DNA from: an uncultured Pelagibacteraceae bacterium
GTDB lineage: Bacteria; Pseudomonadota; Alphaproteobacteria; Pelagibacterales; Pelagibacteraceae
Direction: 5' to 3'
Length of the DNA stretch: 64,000 bases
NCBI GenBank assembly: GCA_902581445.1
Contig: CACHOG010000005.1
Location: forward strand, 1-64,000
The position numbers and the translations under genes were made by a program. This document shows, piece by piece, positions 1 through 10,895 of this stretch; position 1 is the stretch's first letter; every line of letters begins with the position of its first letter. The notes beneath the pieces were generated by a model, which was given only the letters and a program-made list of their open reading frames with translations, had not been told where the DNA came from and did not search any database.

Positions 1-526
1 CATAAGTATTATTTATTAAAAAATTAGGTGATTTTATTCCTCCTCCTAAATAATTAAATAGCTCTTCTTGATATTCATTATTTTTAAAATTTTTCTCAAA
101 TTGGCTTGCAGTTAAATTATTTGATAGTAAAAATTTTTCATATTTTGTCCTAGAAAAATTCAGGTTTTCATCCAAAAAGTTGGAGTTTGTTCTAATTTTA
201 TTTGCTAAAATTTTGTCAGATATAATTAGATTTACCTCTTCTATTTCAAGTTCAATTAATTTACTTGATATTAAGCTGCTAAGAATTTCTTCTAGAATAT
301 TATCTTCTATTCGATCTTTTATTAAATTTTGATCAATATTTAATTTATTTATATGATCAATAAAATCTTCTGTAGATATATTTTGATTATTTATCTTGGC
401 TAAAGAATTTGTATTTCCACTTGTAAACACATCGCCCATACCCCAAAAGACAAAAGGTACTGCAACAATAAATAAGAATATTTTTGCAGTTATTGTTTTT
501 GAAAAATTTCTAATACTATTTAACAT
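1..526 (-). CDS. ppiD: PpiD/SurA_N-type peptidyl-prolyl isomerase, N-terminal part (runs off the window start)
   Basis: Reverse-strand translation from ATG at 526: MLNSIRNFSKTITAKIFLFIVAVPFVFWGMGDVFTSGNTNSLAKINNQNISTEDFI..., an N-terminal TM plus SurA_N-like start; divergent from tpiA. Confidence 0.75.
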   Translation of the reverse strand, partial: MLNSIRNFSKTITAKIFLFIVAVPFVFWGMGDVFTSGNTNSLAKINNQNISTEDFIDHINKLNIDQNLIKDRIEDNILEEILSSLISSKLIELEIEEVNLIISDKILANKIRTNSNFLDENLNFSRTKYEKFLLSNNLTASQFEKNFKNNEYQEELFNYLGGGIKSPNFLINNTY

Positions 527-583
527 CTTTTTTTTTAAATTATTGAACTATAAACGACAAACCTATAGATTAAATAATTAAAT

Positions 584-1339
584 ATGACAAATAAATTAAG
601 ATATTTTGTTGCAAATTGGAAAATGTTTGGTCATTTAAAAAGTGTTAATTCATTAAATAAAGTTATAAATTTCAAGAAAAAAAATAAAAAAGCGAAAAAT
701 TTAAAAATCATTTATTGCCCTCCCTTTACATTAATATATCCATTTATACAAAAATTAAAAAAAACCGGTATTAAGACAGGAGCACAAAACTGTAACTTTG
801 GGTCAAACTATGGTCCACCAACTGGATCTATAAATGCAATGATGATTAAATCCTTAAACTGTGAATATGTAATTTTGGGTCATTCTGAAAATAGAGCAAA
901 AGGTGAAAATGACAATATTATTAACAAAAAAATAATTTCTGCACTTGAATCTAAACTAAAAATAATTTTTTGTATAGGTGAAACCTCAACACAAAAAAAG
1001 AGAAAATTAACTAAAAAAACTTTGCTAAGTCAGCTCAGCAAAGGTCTTAAAAAAGTAAAAAATAAAAAAAATATATTAATTGCATACGAACCAGTTTGGT
1101 CTATAGGTTCTGGTATAATTCCCAAAATAAAGGATTTAGAAAATATTTCTAATTACATAAAATTATTTTTAGCCAATAATATGAAATTTAAGAATCCAAA
1201 AGTTTTATATGGTGGATCTGTTAATCCAAAGAATATCTCTTTATTAAATAAAATTAAGAACCTGGACGGATTTTTAATAGGTGGCGCATCTCAAAATAGT
1301 GATAAATTTATTGATATAATAAAAAAAACGTTTAATTAA
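584..1339 (+). CDS. tpiA: triosephosphate isomerase
   Basis: FVANWKMFG, VILGHSENR, AYEPVWSIGSG, LYGGSVNPKN motifs. Confidence 0.98.
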   Translation: MTNKLRYFVANWKMFGHLKSVNSLNKVINFKKKNKKAKNLKIIYCPPFTLIYPFIQKLKKTGIKTGAQNCNFGSNYGPPTGSINAMMIKSLNCEYVILGHSENRAKGENDNIINKKIISALESKLKIIFCIGETSTQKKRKLTKKTLLSQLSKGLKKVKNKKNILIAYEPVWSIGSGIIPKIKDLENISNYIKLFLANNMKFKNPKVLYGGSVNPKNISLLNKIKNLDGFLIGGASQNSDKFIDIIKKTFN

Positions 1340-1344
1340 CTTTC

Positions 1345-1647
1345 ATGGAAAATATTCTACTTATAGTAAATGTGGTTCTAGCTGTTTTATTGGTGATAAT
1401 CGTTTTGTTGCAAAAATCTGAGGGGGGAGCACTAGGAATCGGTGTTTCCCAAGAAAGTTTTATGTTTTCCCGAACAGCTGGTGACTTCTTTACTAAAGCG
1501 ACCGCAATAATTGCTACTTTATTTATTATTTGTAGTCTTTCTTTAACAATTATATCAAGAGGTGAATTAGAATCGGAAAGCTCTGTAATTGATAAAATAG
1601 AGGAAAATTCACAGGAAGCTCCAAAAATACCTGAAAATAACAATTAA
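1345..1647 (+). CDS. secG: preprotein translocase subunit SecG
   Basis: Two TM segments with VLLQKSEGGALGIG; downstream of tpiA as is common. Confidence 0.93.
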   Translation: MENILLIVNVVLAVLLVIIVLLQKSEGGALGIGVSQESFMFSRTAGDFFTKATAIIATLFIICSLSLTIISRGELESESSVIDKIEENSQEAPKIPENNN

Positions 1648-1687
1648 GTATTTTCATTTTAAAAAAAATTCGCTATAACATAATTCC

Positions 1688-3301
1688 ATGGCGCGATATA
1701 TATTCGTTACTGGCGGCGTGGTATCATCTTTGGGAAAAGGTTTATCATCAGCATCATTAGCATATCTTCTTAAATCACAAGGTTACAAAGTAAGACTTCG
1801 TAAAATGGATCCATACTTAAATGTAGATCCGGGTACTATGAGTCCATTTCAGCATGGAGAAGTATTTGTTACGGATGATGGCGCAGAGACAGATTTAGAT
1901 CTTGGTCACTATGAACGATTTTCAAATATTTCAGCAAAAAAAACTGATAATATTACTACTGGTAAAATTTACAGTGACATAATTAAAAAAGAAAGAACAG
2001 GGAAATATTTGGGAAAAACAGTTCAGGTAATACCCCACGTTACAGATAGAATTAAGGAATTTATTAAAGGCGATATTACTAATGAAGATTTTGTAATTTG
2101 TGAAATTGGTGGAACTGTTGGAGATATTGAGAGCTTGCCTTTTGTTGAAGCTATAAGACAATTTTCAAATGATGTAGGAAAAAAAAGAAGTTTGTTTATT
2201 CATTTAACTCTTGTACCGTTTTTAAAATCATCCGATGAAATCAAAACAAAACCAACTCAACATTCAGTAAAAGAACTTAGAAGTTTAGGTATACAGCCGG
2301 ACATAGTGATATGTAGGTCTCAAAAATCAATTCCATTAGATCAAAGAAAAAAAATATCTTTGTTTTGCAATGTTTCAATTGATAATGTTATTGAAACAGT
2401 TGATGTTAGAACAATTTATGAAGCACCAATAAGTTTTCATAAAGAAAAATTAAATAGGCAAGTTTTAAAATATTTTAAAATAAGACCAAAAAAGAATGCA
2501 AATTTAACACCTTGGAAAAGAATAACTAACACAGTTTTAAATTCAAAAAAGGTTGTAAATATAGCTATTATTGGTAAGTACGTTAATTTAAAAGATGCAT
2601 ATAAATCATTAGATGAAGCATTAATTCATGGTGGTATTTATAATAAAGTAAAAGTAAATTTATTAAGAATAGAGTCTGATAATTTCAAAGCAAAAGATGT
2701 CAAGAAATTACTAAAAAATGTCTCAGGTATTCTTATACCAGGAGGTTTTGGAAAAAGAGGAACAGAAGGAAAAATTGCTGCAATTAAATTTGCTAGAAAA
2801 AACAAAGTTCCTTTTTTTGGAATATGCTTTGGTATGCAAATGGCAGTAATTGAATTTGCTAGAAACAAACTAAATATTAAACAAGCTGGATCTACCGAAC
2901 TAGATAAGAAATGTTTTCCTGTTATTGGTCTTATGAATGAGTGGGACAAGGATGGCAAAATAATAAAAGGAACTAATAAAGAACTTGGTGGCACTATGAG
3001 ATTAGGGCTTTATAAAGCAAAATTACGACATAATTCGTTTGTAAAAAAAATATATAAATCAAATAGTATTAATGAAAGACATAGGCACAGATATGAGGTT
3101 AATAAATATTTGCAAAGTAAATTTGAAAGCAAGGGTATGATTTTTTCAGGTATGTCACAGAATAATAATTTACCTGAAATAATTGAATTAAAGAATCATC
3201 CATGGTTTATAGGTGTTCAATTTCATCCAGAATTTAAATCTAGACCTTTAAACCCTCATCCTCTATTCTCATCTTTTATAATGGCAGCAAAATCTAAATA
3301 A
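1688..3301 (+). CDS. pyrG: CTP synthase
   Basis: MARYIFVTGGVVSSLGKG; GATase domain with GICFGMQ and GVQFHPE. Confidence 0.99.
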   Translation: MARYIFVTGGVVSSLGKGLSSASLAYLLKSQGYKVRLRKMDPYLNVDPGTMSPFQHGEVFVTDDGAETDLDLGHYERFSNISAKKTDNITTGKIYSDIIKKERTGKYLGKTVQVIPHVTDRIKEFIKGDITNEDFVICEIGGTVGDIESLPFVEAIRQFSNDVGKKRSLFIHLTLVPFLKSSDEIKTKPTQHSVKELRSLGIQPDIVICRSQKSIPLDQRKKISLFCNVSIDNVIETVDVRTIYEAPISFHKEKLNRQVLKYFKIRPKKNANLTPWKRITNTVLNSKKVVNIAIIGKYVNLKDAYKSLDEALIHGGIYNKVKVNLLRIESDNFKAKDVKKLLKNVSGILIPGGFGKRGTEGKIAAIKFARKNKVPFFGICFGMQMAVIEFARNKLNIKQAGSTELDKKCFPVIGLMNEWDKDGKIIKGTNKELGGTMRLGLYKAKLRHNSFVKKIYKSNSINERHRHRYEVNKYLQSKFESKGMIFSGMSQNNNLPEIIELKNHPWFIGVQFHPEFKSRPLNPHPLFSSFIMAAKSK

Positions 3302-4128
3302 TGGAAAGTAAAATAATTAATTGCAGCGGAATTAAAATATCTAATGACAAACCGTTGACATTAATTTCTGGTCCATGCCAATTGGAATCCGAGCAACATT
3401 CAATGGATATTGCTGGAAAAATAAAAGAAATAGCTAATAAATTTAGTATAGGTTTTATTTATAAAACTTCTTTTGATAAAGCAAATCGAACGAGTTTAAA
3501 GGGTAAAAGAGGTGCTGGATTAGAAAATTCTTTACCAGTTTTTGATAAAATTAAAAAAGATTTAAATATACCTATTCTAACAGATATTCATAATGAGCAG
3601 CAATGCCTGGCTGTATCAAATCATGTAGATATTTTGCAAATCCCAGCATTTCTTTGTAGACAAACTGACTTATTAATTGCTGCTGCAAAAACTAAAAAAA
3701 TTATAAATGTTAAAAAAGGTCAATTTTTAGCGCCATGGGATATGGAAAATGTAACAAAAAAAATTTCCGAGTCTGGAAATAATAATATTCTTGTGACTGA
3801 GAGAGGAGCAAGTTTTGGCTACAATACTCTTGTCTCAGATATGAGATCATTGCCAATAATGTCTAAGCTTGGATATCCTGTTATTTTTGATGCAACTCAT
3901 TCAGTCCAACAACCAGGAGGTATGGGTGATAAAAGTGGCGGTCAAAGAGAATTTGTAGAATATTTAGCCAGGGCAGCAGTTGCAGTAGGAGTAGCCGGTA
4001 TTTTTATTGAAACTCATCAAGATCCCGATAATGCACCTTCTGATGGTCCAAATATGTTACCGATCGATAAGTTAGAGCAACTTTTAAACCAATTATTTGA
4101 AATAGATAAGCTTGTAAAAAGTAAATGA
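3301..4128 (+). CDS. kdsA: 3-deoxy-8-phosphooctulonate synthase
   Basis: SGPCQLES, FKTSFDKANR-like segment, VFDATHSVQQPGG. Confidence 0.97.
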   Translation: MESKIINCSGIKISNDKPLTLISGPCQLESEQHSMDIAGKIKEIANKFSIGFIYKTSFDKANRTSLKGKRGAGLENSLPVFDKIKKDLNIPILTDIHNEQQCLAVSNHVDILQIPAFLCRQTDLLIAAAKTKKIINVKKGQFLAPWDMENVTKKISESGNNNILVTERGASFGYNTLVSDMRSLPIMSKLGYPVIFDATHSVQQPGGMGDKSGGQREFVEYLARAAVAVGVAGIFIETHQDPDNAPSDGPNMLPIDKLEQLLNQLFEIDKLVKSK

Positions 4129-5378
4129 GCAAAATTACTAGAGTAAAAGCTAGACAGGTATTTGATAGCAGAGGCAATCCAACAATCGAGGCAGAAGTTT
4201 TCAGTAATGAAAAAAGTTCAAGTGCAATTTGTCCTTCTGGTGCATCAACTGGTTCTTACGAGGCACACGAGAAAAGAGACAAAAAAAATAAGAAATATCT
4301 CGGGAAAAGTGTTTTTGGTCCTATTAAATACATTAATACAAAAATATCAAAAAAATTATTAAATAAAAATGTTCATAATCAAGAACTTATTGACTCAATT
4401 TTAATTAATTTAGACGGCACTAAACATAAAACTAAAATTGGTGCAAATGCAATTTTAGCCGTATCAATGGCAGTCAAAAAACTCTCATCAAAAATAAAAA
4501 AAATACCTCTTTACAAAAATTTTATAATTAAAAAAAACTTTAAACTACCTTATCCAATGATGAATATTATTAATGGTGGTGTACATGCAAATAATAAATT
4601 AAGAATTCAAGAATTTATGATCCGTCCAGATGGAGCAAAAAATTTCTCGGAGGCTGTGAGAATGTGCTTTTTAGTTATACAGTGTTTAAAAAAAATTATT
4701 TCAGAAAAAGGAATGTCAATTTCTGTAGGAGACGAAGGGGGATTTGCACCAATGATATCAAGCAATGAAGAAGCATTAAAGCTAATTGTAAAATCAATAG
4801 AAAAAGCTGGCTTTAAAAATGGTAAACAAATATCAATTTGCTTAGATGTTGCTGCCAATGAATTATATAAAAATAAGAAATATTCAATTCATTCGAAAAA
4901 ATACGTAAATGTCGAGCAAACAATTAATAAATATCTTAAATTAATTAAAAAATTTAAAATTAAGTCTATAGAGGATCCTTTTTTTGAAAATGATTGGTTG
5001 GCATGGAGTAAATTTAACAAAGCTACAAAAAAAATACAAATCGTTGGTGACGATCTATATGTGACCAATTTGGAAAGACTGAAAAAAGGTTTTTTATTCG
5101 AGTCATCTAATTCAATTTTGATTAAACTCAATCAAATTGGGACAGTATCTGAAACACTAGATGTTATTAGATTTGCAAATAATATTGGATATAAGACTGT
5201 TATTTCACATAGATCAGGAGACAGCGAAGATACCTTCATCGCAGATCTTGCAGTAGGCACTAATTCAAATCAGATAAAAACAGGTTCTTTATCAAGATCT
5301 GAAAGAGTATCAAAATATAATCAATTAATAAGAATAGAGGAAAATTTGGGTTCTAATGCAAGGATGAATAATTTGTGA
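4125..5378 (+). CDS. eno: enolase
   Basis: RQVFDSRGNPTIEAEV, GDEGGFAP, SHRSGDSEDTFIADLAV. Confidence 0.99.
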   Translation: MSKITRVKARQVFDSRGNPTIEAEVFSNEKSSSAICPSGASTGSYEAHEKRDKKNKKYLGKSVFGPIKYINTKISKKLLNKNVHNQELIDSILINLDGTKHKTKIGANAILAVSMAVKKLSSKIKKIPLYKNFIIKKNFKLPYPMMNIINGGVHANNKLRIQEFMIRPDGAKNFSEAVRMCFLVIQCLKKIISEKGMSISVGDEGGFAPMISSNEEALKLIVKSIEKAGFKNGKQISICLDVAANELYKNKKYSIHSKKYVNVEQTINKYLKLIKKFKIKSIEDPFFENDWLAWSKFNKATKKIQIVGDDLYVTNLERLKKGFLFESSNSILIKLNQIGTVSETLDVIRFANNIGYKTVISHRSGDSEDTFIADLAVGTNSNQIKTGSLSRSERVSKYNQLIRIEENLGSNARMNNL

Positions 5379-5683
5379 GTTTTTTATTAAAAATTAAAGA
5401 CAATCTAAAAATTATTATTTTAACAATTTTATTTTTATATATTTTAATTAACCTTTTTGGAGGTCAAAGAGGTCTATTTGCATATATTGAAAAAAAAGAA
5501 GCTTTAGAGAACCTGCAAATCAAGGAAAAAGAAATGGTTAAAAACATAAAAAATATTGAATTAAAAAATAGCCTTTTAAGTGAGAGGTTGGATTATGATT
5601 ACATCGATATGCTTATAAGAGACAAATTGATGCTTGGTAAAAAAAAGGAAACGACATATATAGTTGTAGATAATGAAGGTTAG
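5375..5683 (+). CDS. ftsB: FtsB/DivIC-like septum formation protein
   Basis: Small protein with N-terminal [11 protein letters not shown] and a short coiled coil, directly after eno; GTG start overlapping the eno stop. Confidence 0.8.
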   Translation: MSFLLKIKDNLKIIILTILFLYILINLFGGQRGLFAYIEKKEALENLQIKEKEMVKNIKNIELKNSLLSERLDYDYIDMLIRDKLMLGKKKETTYIVVDNEG

Positions 5684-6620
5684 ACACCCAGAAAAAGTAA
5701 ATAAACCAGTTAATCCAATAAAGAGGAAACCAAATTGGATTAAATCTAAAATACTTAATAGTAAAGAATTTTTTAATACAAAGAGTCTAGTTAACAAAAG
5801 CAAATTAGTTACAGTTTGTCAGGAAGCGAATTGCCCAAATATAACTGAATGTTGGAGTAAAAGACACGCAACTTTTATGATAATGGGAGACACTTGCACA
5901 CGAGCATGTGCATTTTGCGACGTTAGTACTGGCAAACCGCAACCACTAGATCCTTTTGAGCCATACAAAATATCAAATGCTGTTAAAAAATTAAATTTAA
6001 ACCATGTAGTTATTACATCTGTCGATAGAGATGATTTGCCGGATGGAGGATCAAATCATTTTCATGATGTAATTCTAGCAACAAAAAAATTAAATCCAAA
6101 TACTTCGGTAGAGGTATTAACTCCAGATTTTCTTAGAAAAGGCGAGGCATACAAAAAAGTAATTGAAGCTAATCCAGACGTATTTAATCATAATATTGAA
6201 ACAGTACCGAGGCTATATAGACAAGTAAGACCAGGCGCCAAATATTTTGCATCGTTAGAACTTTTAAAAAAATCTAAAGAAATGAACAGAAATATATTTA
6301 CTAAGTCAGGAATTATGGTTGGTTTAGGTGAAGAAAAAGAGGAAATTATCCAAGTTATGAATGATTTAATTTCTGCTAATGTTGATTTTTTAACAATCGG
6401 TCAATATTTACAACCTTCATCAAAACATCATCCACTTAAGAAATATTACCATCCTAATGAATTTAAAGAATTTGGAGAGATTGCAAAGTCAAAAGGGTTT
6501 TTATTAGTATCATCAACACCTTTAACCAGATCATCTTATCATGCTGATGAAGATTTTAAGAAATTAAAAACTCAAAGATTTAATTTAAATGCCTCAAGCA
6601 TCAGTCAAAAGATTAATTGA
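5673..6620 (+). CDS. lipA: lipoyl synthase
   Basis: Radical [26 protein letters not shown] second cluster motif. Confidence 0.98.
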   Translation: MKVRHPEKVNKPVNPIKRKPNWIKSKILNSKEFFNTKSLVNKSKLVTVCQEANCPNITECWSKRHATFMIMGDTCTRACAFCDVSTGKPQPLDPFEPYKISNAVKKLNLNHVVITSVDRDDLPDGGSNHFHDVILATKKLNPNTSVEVLTPDFLRKGEAYKKVIEANPDVFNHNIETVPRLYRQVRPGAKYFASLELLKKSKEMNRNIFTKSGIMVGLGEEKEEIIQVMNDLISANVDFLTIGQYLQPSSKHHPLKKYYHPNEFKEFGEIAKSKGFLLVSSTPLTRSSYHADEDFKKLKTQRFNLNASSISQKIN

Positions 6621-7038
6621 AGTTGAAAAAAAAAATTTAATTGATTTGGTTTTAGATATAGAAAAATATCCAAGTTTTATTCCTTATTGTATAAATTCTA
6701 AAGTTTACAAACGTGAAGATAAGGGAGAAAACGTTTTTATTATTGCTGATTTAACAATTGGAAAGGGAATTTTTAAAGATACATATAAAAGTGATGTAAG
6801 ATACAATAAGAAGGATGACACAATATACGTAACTAATATTGAAGGTCCATTAAAGTATTTAAATAATAGATGGAATTTTAATCAAAAAAATAGCATGACC
6901 GAAGTTTCTTTCGAAGTTGATTTTGAGATTAAAAATAAATTTTTAAATATATTGATGACTAAATCATTTTCATATGGTTTGAATAAAATAGCAGATGCTT
7001 TTCAAAAAAGAGCAGAAGAATTATTCAAGAATACTTAA
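6589..7038 (+). CDS. COQ10/RatA-like START-domain protein
   Basis: [14 protein letters not shown]...VDFEIKN pattern; located after lipA. Confidence 0.85.
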   Translation: MPQASVKRLIEVEKKNLIDLVLDIEKYPSFIPYCINSKVYKREDKGENVFIIADLTIGKGIFKDTYKSDVRYNKKDDTIYVTNIEGPLKYLNNRWNFNQKNSMTEVSFEVDFEIKNKFLNILMTKSFSYGLNKIADAFQKRAEELFKNT

Positions 7039-7494
7039 GACTAGTTTTAAAGCTTTATTTACAGAGGCTTTTTGAATTGAATTCCTTTTTTTATTTTTAA
7101 AGAAATATTTCTTAATAAGGATTTTATTTTTTTTTTTAAGACCTATATAAACTAATCCTACAGGCTTTTCTTTAGTCCCACCTTTTGGCCCTGCAATTCC
7201 AGTTATGGAAATAGAAATACTTGTTTTACTGATTTTATTTAAGTTTTTAACCATGGATAAACACGTTTCACGACTAACTGCACCATATGTTTGTATAATT
7301 TTTTTTTGAATTTTTAAAATTTCTATTTTTGCCTGATTTGAATACGTGACTACACCTAAATTAAAAACTTTAGAAGATCCACTTACAGAAGTAATTGAAC
7401 TTGCTAACATACCGCCTGTGCAAGACTCCGCAAAAGAAATATTCAATTTTTTTTTTGCTAATATTTTAACTATTTTTTGAGAAAGTGTTGTCAT
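7021..7494 (-). CDS. CinA C-terminal domain protein (nicotinamide-nucleotide amidase, PncC-like)
   Basis: FAESCTGGMLASSITSVSGSSKVF...GAVSRET...SITGIAGPKGGTKEKPVG; start taken at MTTLSQK (7494). Confidence 0.9.
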   Translation of the reverse strand: MTTLSQKIVKILAKKKLNISFAESCTGGMLASSITSVSGSSKVFNLGVVTYSNQAKIEILKIQKKIIQTYGAVSRETCLSMVKNLNKISKTSISISITGIAGPKGGTKEKPVGLVYIGLKKKNKILIKKYFFKNKKRNSIQKASVNKALKLVLSILE

Positions 7495-7985
7495 GATATA
7501 ATTACCATATATAAAACCATAACCGCTACAACATATAGTCCCGCACACACATCGTCCATGATAACACCAAAGCTATTTTTGAAATTTTTATCGTAATAAC
7601 TTACAGGGTAAGGTTTGGTAATATCGAAAATTCTGAATAGAACAAATATTATGAAATAAAATGTTAAAACGTTGCCTATATCTTTTGTTCCTTCATGTGC
7701 GACCTCATATAAACATATTGGGATTGATTGACCTATAAATTCATCAATTACAATTTCCTTGGGATCCTTATTAACTTTATCTTTAATGAATTGTTTTACT
7801 GAGTAAAGCGATATAAAAAATATCAATATTAAACCAATTAAAACCATATCAGGCCTAATATTTAAGAAATAAAATAAAAAAAATAGAAAGATAGTAGTTA
7901 CCAATGATGCAATACTGCCTGGTATTTTACTTATTTTGCCAATTCCAAATAACGTTACAAACAAAAAATTAAATTTATTATTCAT
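7491..7985 (-). CDS. pgpA: phosphatidylglycerophosphatase A
   Basis: GIGKISKIPGSIASL...VIDEFIGQSIP...ITKPYPVSYYDK...GVIMDDVCAG. Confidence 0.92.
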   Translation of the reverse strand: MNNKFNFLFVTLFGIGKISKIPGSIASLVTTIFLFFLFYFLNIRPDMVLIGLILIFFISLYSVKQFIKDKVNKDPKEIVIDEFIGQSIPICLYEVAHEGTKDIGNVLTFYFIIFVLFRIFDITKPYPVSYYDKNFKNSFGVIMDDVCAGLYVVAVMVLYMVIIS

Positions 7986-9084
7986 ATTGTGAAATTGAAG
8001 CAATTACTTCACAAGCTATAGCTTTTTCTTTTCCTATTATTCCTAATTTTTCTGTAGTTTTGCCCTTTATATTTATTTTATTTTCTTTTATTTCACAAAT
8101 ATTTGAAATTTTTTCAATCATTTTGTTTTTAAATTTTGAAATTTTAGGTGTTTGGGTAATAATGTTTATATCTAGATTGTTTATGAAATAATTCTTCTCC
8201 TTAATTTCATCAATTACTTTTTTTAAGAGAATTGTTGATCTTATATTTTTAAATTTTTTACTTTTATCTGAAAATTTTTGTCCTATATCACCTTTTTTGC
8301 ACGCACCAAGAACTGCATCTGTAATTGCGTGCAAAACTGGATCACCGTCAGAGTGACCCAATGTTCCTAATGATGATTTAATTTTAAGACCACCTAAATA
8401 AAGTTTTCTTCCTTGAACAAGTCTATGTACATCAAATCCAATTCCAAAATATGTTGTTGGTTTTTTTAAATCGTCTTTGTAGGTTATTTTATTATTTTTT
8501 ATTTCACCTTTTATAAATTTAATTTTTAATTTATTATTTATAAATAGACTAGATTCATCTTGAACTTTTACTTTATTAATTTTTGCTAAATTAAATAAAT
8601 TTTTAAATTTGTAACCTTGAGGAGTCTGTACAATATATGTATTTTTTTTATTTAAATTATAAATAGATCTTTTAGAACTATATTTAATTGCATCGGTGGA
8701 GTTGATGTATGGAATTACCGCTATATTTTTTCTTAAATTGAATAAAATTCTTTTTACTAATTTTAATGTAAAATTTGGCCTTGCAGCATCATGAATTAAT
8801 AAATTTCTTACTTTAAATTTCTTAGCATAATTTATTGCAATTAAAGAAGAATCGCTTCTTTCTTTTCCTCCCTTTATAATTTTGATCTTAGAAAAATATT
8901 TCCTATTCACATAAGCTTTTTTGTTAGTCACTAAAATTATGTGCTTAAAAAGCTTGCTATTAATAATTTTGTCTAATGTATGCTCTAATACAGGTTTATT
9001 TTTGTAATTTGCAAATTGTTTTAAAATAATTGATTTAAACCTTTTGCTTTGTCCTGCAGCTAGTATTATAAAACAATTGTTCAT
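7978..9084 (-). CDS. ispDF: bifunctional IspD/IspF (MEP cytidylyltransferase / MEcPP synthase)
   Basis: IspD AAGQSKRF and HDAARPNF; IspF GIGFDVHRL and GHSDGDPVLHAITDA in one ORF. Confidence 0.97.
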   Translation of the reverse strand: MNNCFIILAAGQSKRFKSIILKQFANYKNKPVLEHTLDKIINSKLFKHIILVTNKKAYVNRKYFSKIKIIKGGKERSDSSLIAINYAKKFKVRNLLIHDAARPNFTLKLVKRILFNLRKNIAVIPYINSTDAIKYSSKRSIYNLNKKNTYIVQTPQGYKFKNLFNLAKINKVKVQDESSLFINNKLKIKFIKGEIKNNKITYKDDLKKPTTYFGIGFDVHRLVQGRKLYLGGLKIKSSLGTLGHSDGDPVLHAITDAVLGACKKGDIGQKFSDKSKKFKNIRSTILLKKVIDEIKEKNYFINNLDINIITQTPKISKFKNKMIEKISNICEIKENKINIKGKTTEKLGIIGKEKAIACEVIASISQYE

Positions 9085-9118
9085 GTCTATATATATAAAA
9101 TAATGAAATTATTACACA

Positions 9119-10894
9119 ATGACTGAATTTATCAAAAAAAACATATTTATTGTTTTAATCTTTTTTATTACATTATTCGTTGGTTTTCTCACATTTTTAA
9201 CATTTATTGATAAAAGTTTTATTCAATTAAACGAAGGCAATTTACAATATTTGTTAATAATTAATATAATTTTATTATTATTCTTTTTTGTTTTTGTTTT
9301 TTTTGAAATTAAAAAGTTAATTAAAAATGAAATTGATGTAAAGGGATCAAAATCTAATAAAAAATATATTACTTTTTTTGCTTTATTTACATTGATCCCA
9401 TCAATACTCATTTCAGTTTTTTCACTTTTTTTATTTTCGTTTGCACTTGAAAAATATTTTGATAAAAAAATCACGACTGCTGTTAACAACTCGTATGAGC
9501 TTGCTAAAAATTACGTACAAGACGTAAGGAATAAAATTGAAAGTGATATTGTTATGATAGCTTTTGATATAAATAAAAGTGGAAATTTTTATCAAAGTGA
9601 TCCAATCGATTTTAAAAAATTTTTAATAAATCAAAAAATATTAAGAAACGTAGATGAAATTCATATAATTAACGATAAAAAAAAAATTATAATGTCAACT
9701 TTAAATGATATTAATAAATTTATAGCTCCCGAAAAAAAAGCTTTTGACTTAGTAATGAAAGATGATCGACCTCTTAAAATTATTAATGCATTTGAGAACA
9801 AATCTGCTGCTATATTAAAATTACCCAATTATAAAAATACCTTTATCTATATTGTTAAATATTTGGAAAAAGATATTTCTAAATATTTGACAGAATCTCA
9901 GGAGGCACTTAATTTTTATTATAGAGTAGAGGACAAAAGAACAGGAATTCAAATTTCTTTCATATTGATTTATTCAATTGTTGTATCATTAATGTTATTT
10001 TTAAGCGTATCAATAGCTATAAGATTCTCTTCACGTTTTTTTAGATCTATAAATAATTTGGTAAATGCCTCTATGAATATCGGTAAAGGCAATCTAGATA
10101 CCAAAGTTCCTGAAATTAAAACTGATAAAGAACTTGAGACACTAAATAAAAATTTTAATCTCATGATTGACAGATTAAAGACTCAGCAAGATAAATTACT
10201 TTTAACAGAACGTCATGAAGCATGGGAAAATGTTGCAAGAAAGTTAGCCCATGAAATTAAAAATCCACTTACTCCTATACAATTGATTATTGATAGATTT
10301 AATTCAAAATTTTCAAATTTGATGAAAAATGAAGATAGGTCAAACTTTAATGAAAATTTAAAAGTTATTAATAAACAGATCAAACAAATAGAAAATTTAA
10401 TAAATGAGTTCTCTGATTTTGCTAGAATGCCAAAACCTATTTTGAAAAAACATGACATAGTCAAAATAATAAAAGAGAATATTTTGCTAATGAATGAAAT
10501 TGATAAATCTGTTTTTATAAATTTTAGCTCAAAAAAAGAGTCATTAAACGTCAATTGTGACTCTGAACAACTAGGTAGGGTTTTTATAAATATATTTAAA
10601 AATTCCATTGAAAGTTTAAAAGAGAAATTTTTAAAAAACCCTGATTTTTCTAAGAAAATTAATATAGAAATTTTAAAAAAAGATGATTATATACAGATCA
10701 TAATTAGAGATAATGGTGTTGGATTTAGAAGTGATAATTTGAGTGATTTACTTAAACCATATTATACAACTAAAACTAATGGCACTGGCTTAGGACTTCC
10801 AATAGTTAATAAAATAATCAATGACCATAATGGTACTTTAAAACTTGTTGAAAATAAATTTGGAGCTGAAATTAAAATAAATTTACCAATTTAA
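9119..10894 (+). CDS. ntrY: NtrY-family sensor histidine kinase
   Basis: N-terminal TMs, HAMP-like region, KLAHEIKNPLTPIQL H-box, GTGLGLPIVNKI. Confidence 0.92.
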   Translation: MTEFIKKNIFIVLIFFITLFVGFLTFLTFIDKSFIQLNEGNLQYLLIINIILLLFFFVFVFFEIKKLIKNEIDVKGSKSNKKYITFFALFTLIPSILISVFSLFLFSFALEKYFDKKITTAVNNSYELAKNYVQDVRNKIESDIVMIAFDINKSGNFYQSDPIDFKKFLINQKILRNVDEIHIINDKKKIIMSTLNDINKFIAPEKKAFDLVMKDDRPLKIINAFENKSAAILKLPNYKNTFIYIVKYLEKDISKYLTESQEALNFYYRVEDKRTGIQISFILIYSIVVSLMLFLSVSIAIRFSSRFFRSINNLVNASMNIGKGNLDTKVPEIKTDKELETLNKNFNLMIDRLKTQQDKLLLTERHEAWENVARKLAHEIKNPLTPIQLIIDRFNSKFSNLMKNEDRSNFNENLKVINKQIKQIENLINEFSDFARMPKPILKKHDIVKIIKENILLMNEIDKSVFINFSSKKESLNVNCDSEQLGRVFINIFKNSIESLKEKFLKNPDFSKKINIEILKKDDYIQIIIRDNGVGFRSDNLSDLLKPYYTTKTNGTGLGLPIVNKIINDHNGTLKLVENKFGAEIKINLPI

Positions 10895-10895
10895 A

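Noticed and set aside
396-581. 61-aa ORF on + strand
   Set aside because: Lies antisense to the ppiD-like gene, whose reading frame is clearly coding; peptide has no recognisable features.
1332-1643. 103-aa minus-strand ORF opposite secG
   Set aside because: Complementary-frame shadow of a well-supported SecG gene; the many similar minus-strand ORFs (e.g. 2638-2994, 22358-22699, 31624-31929) were rejected for the same reason.
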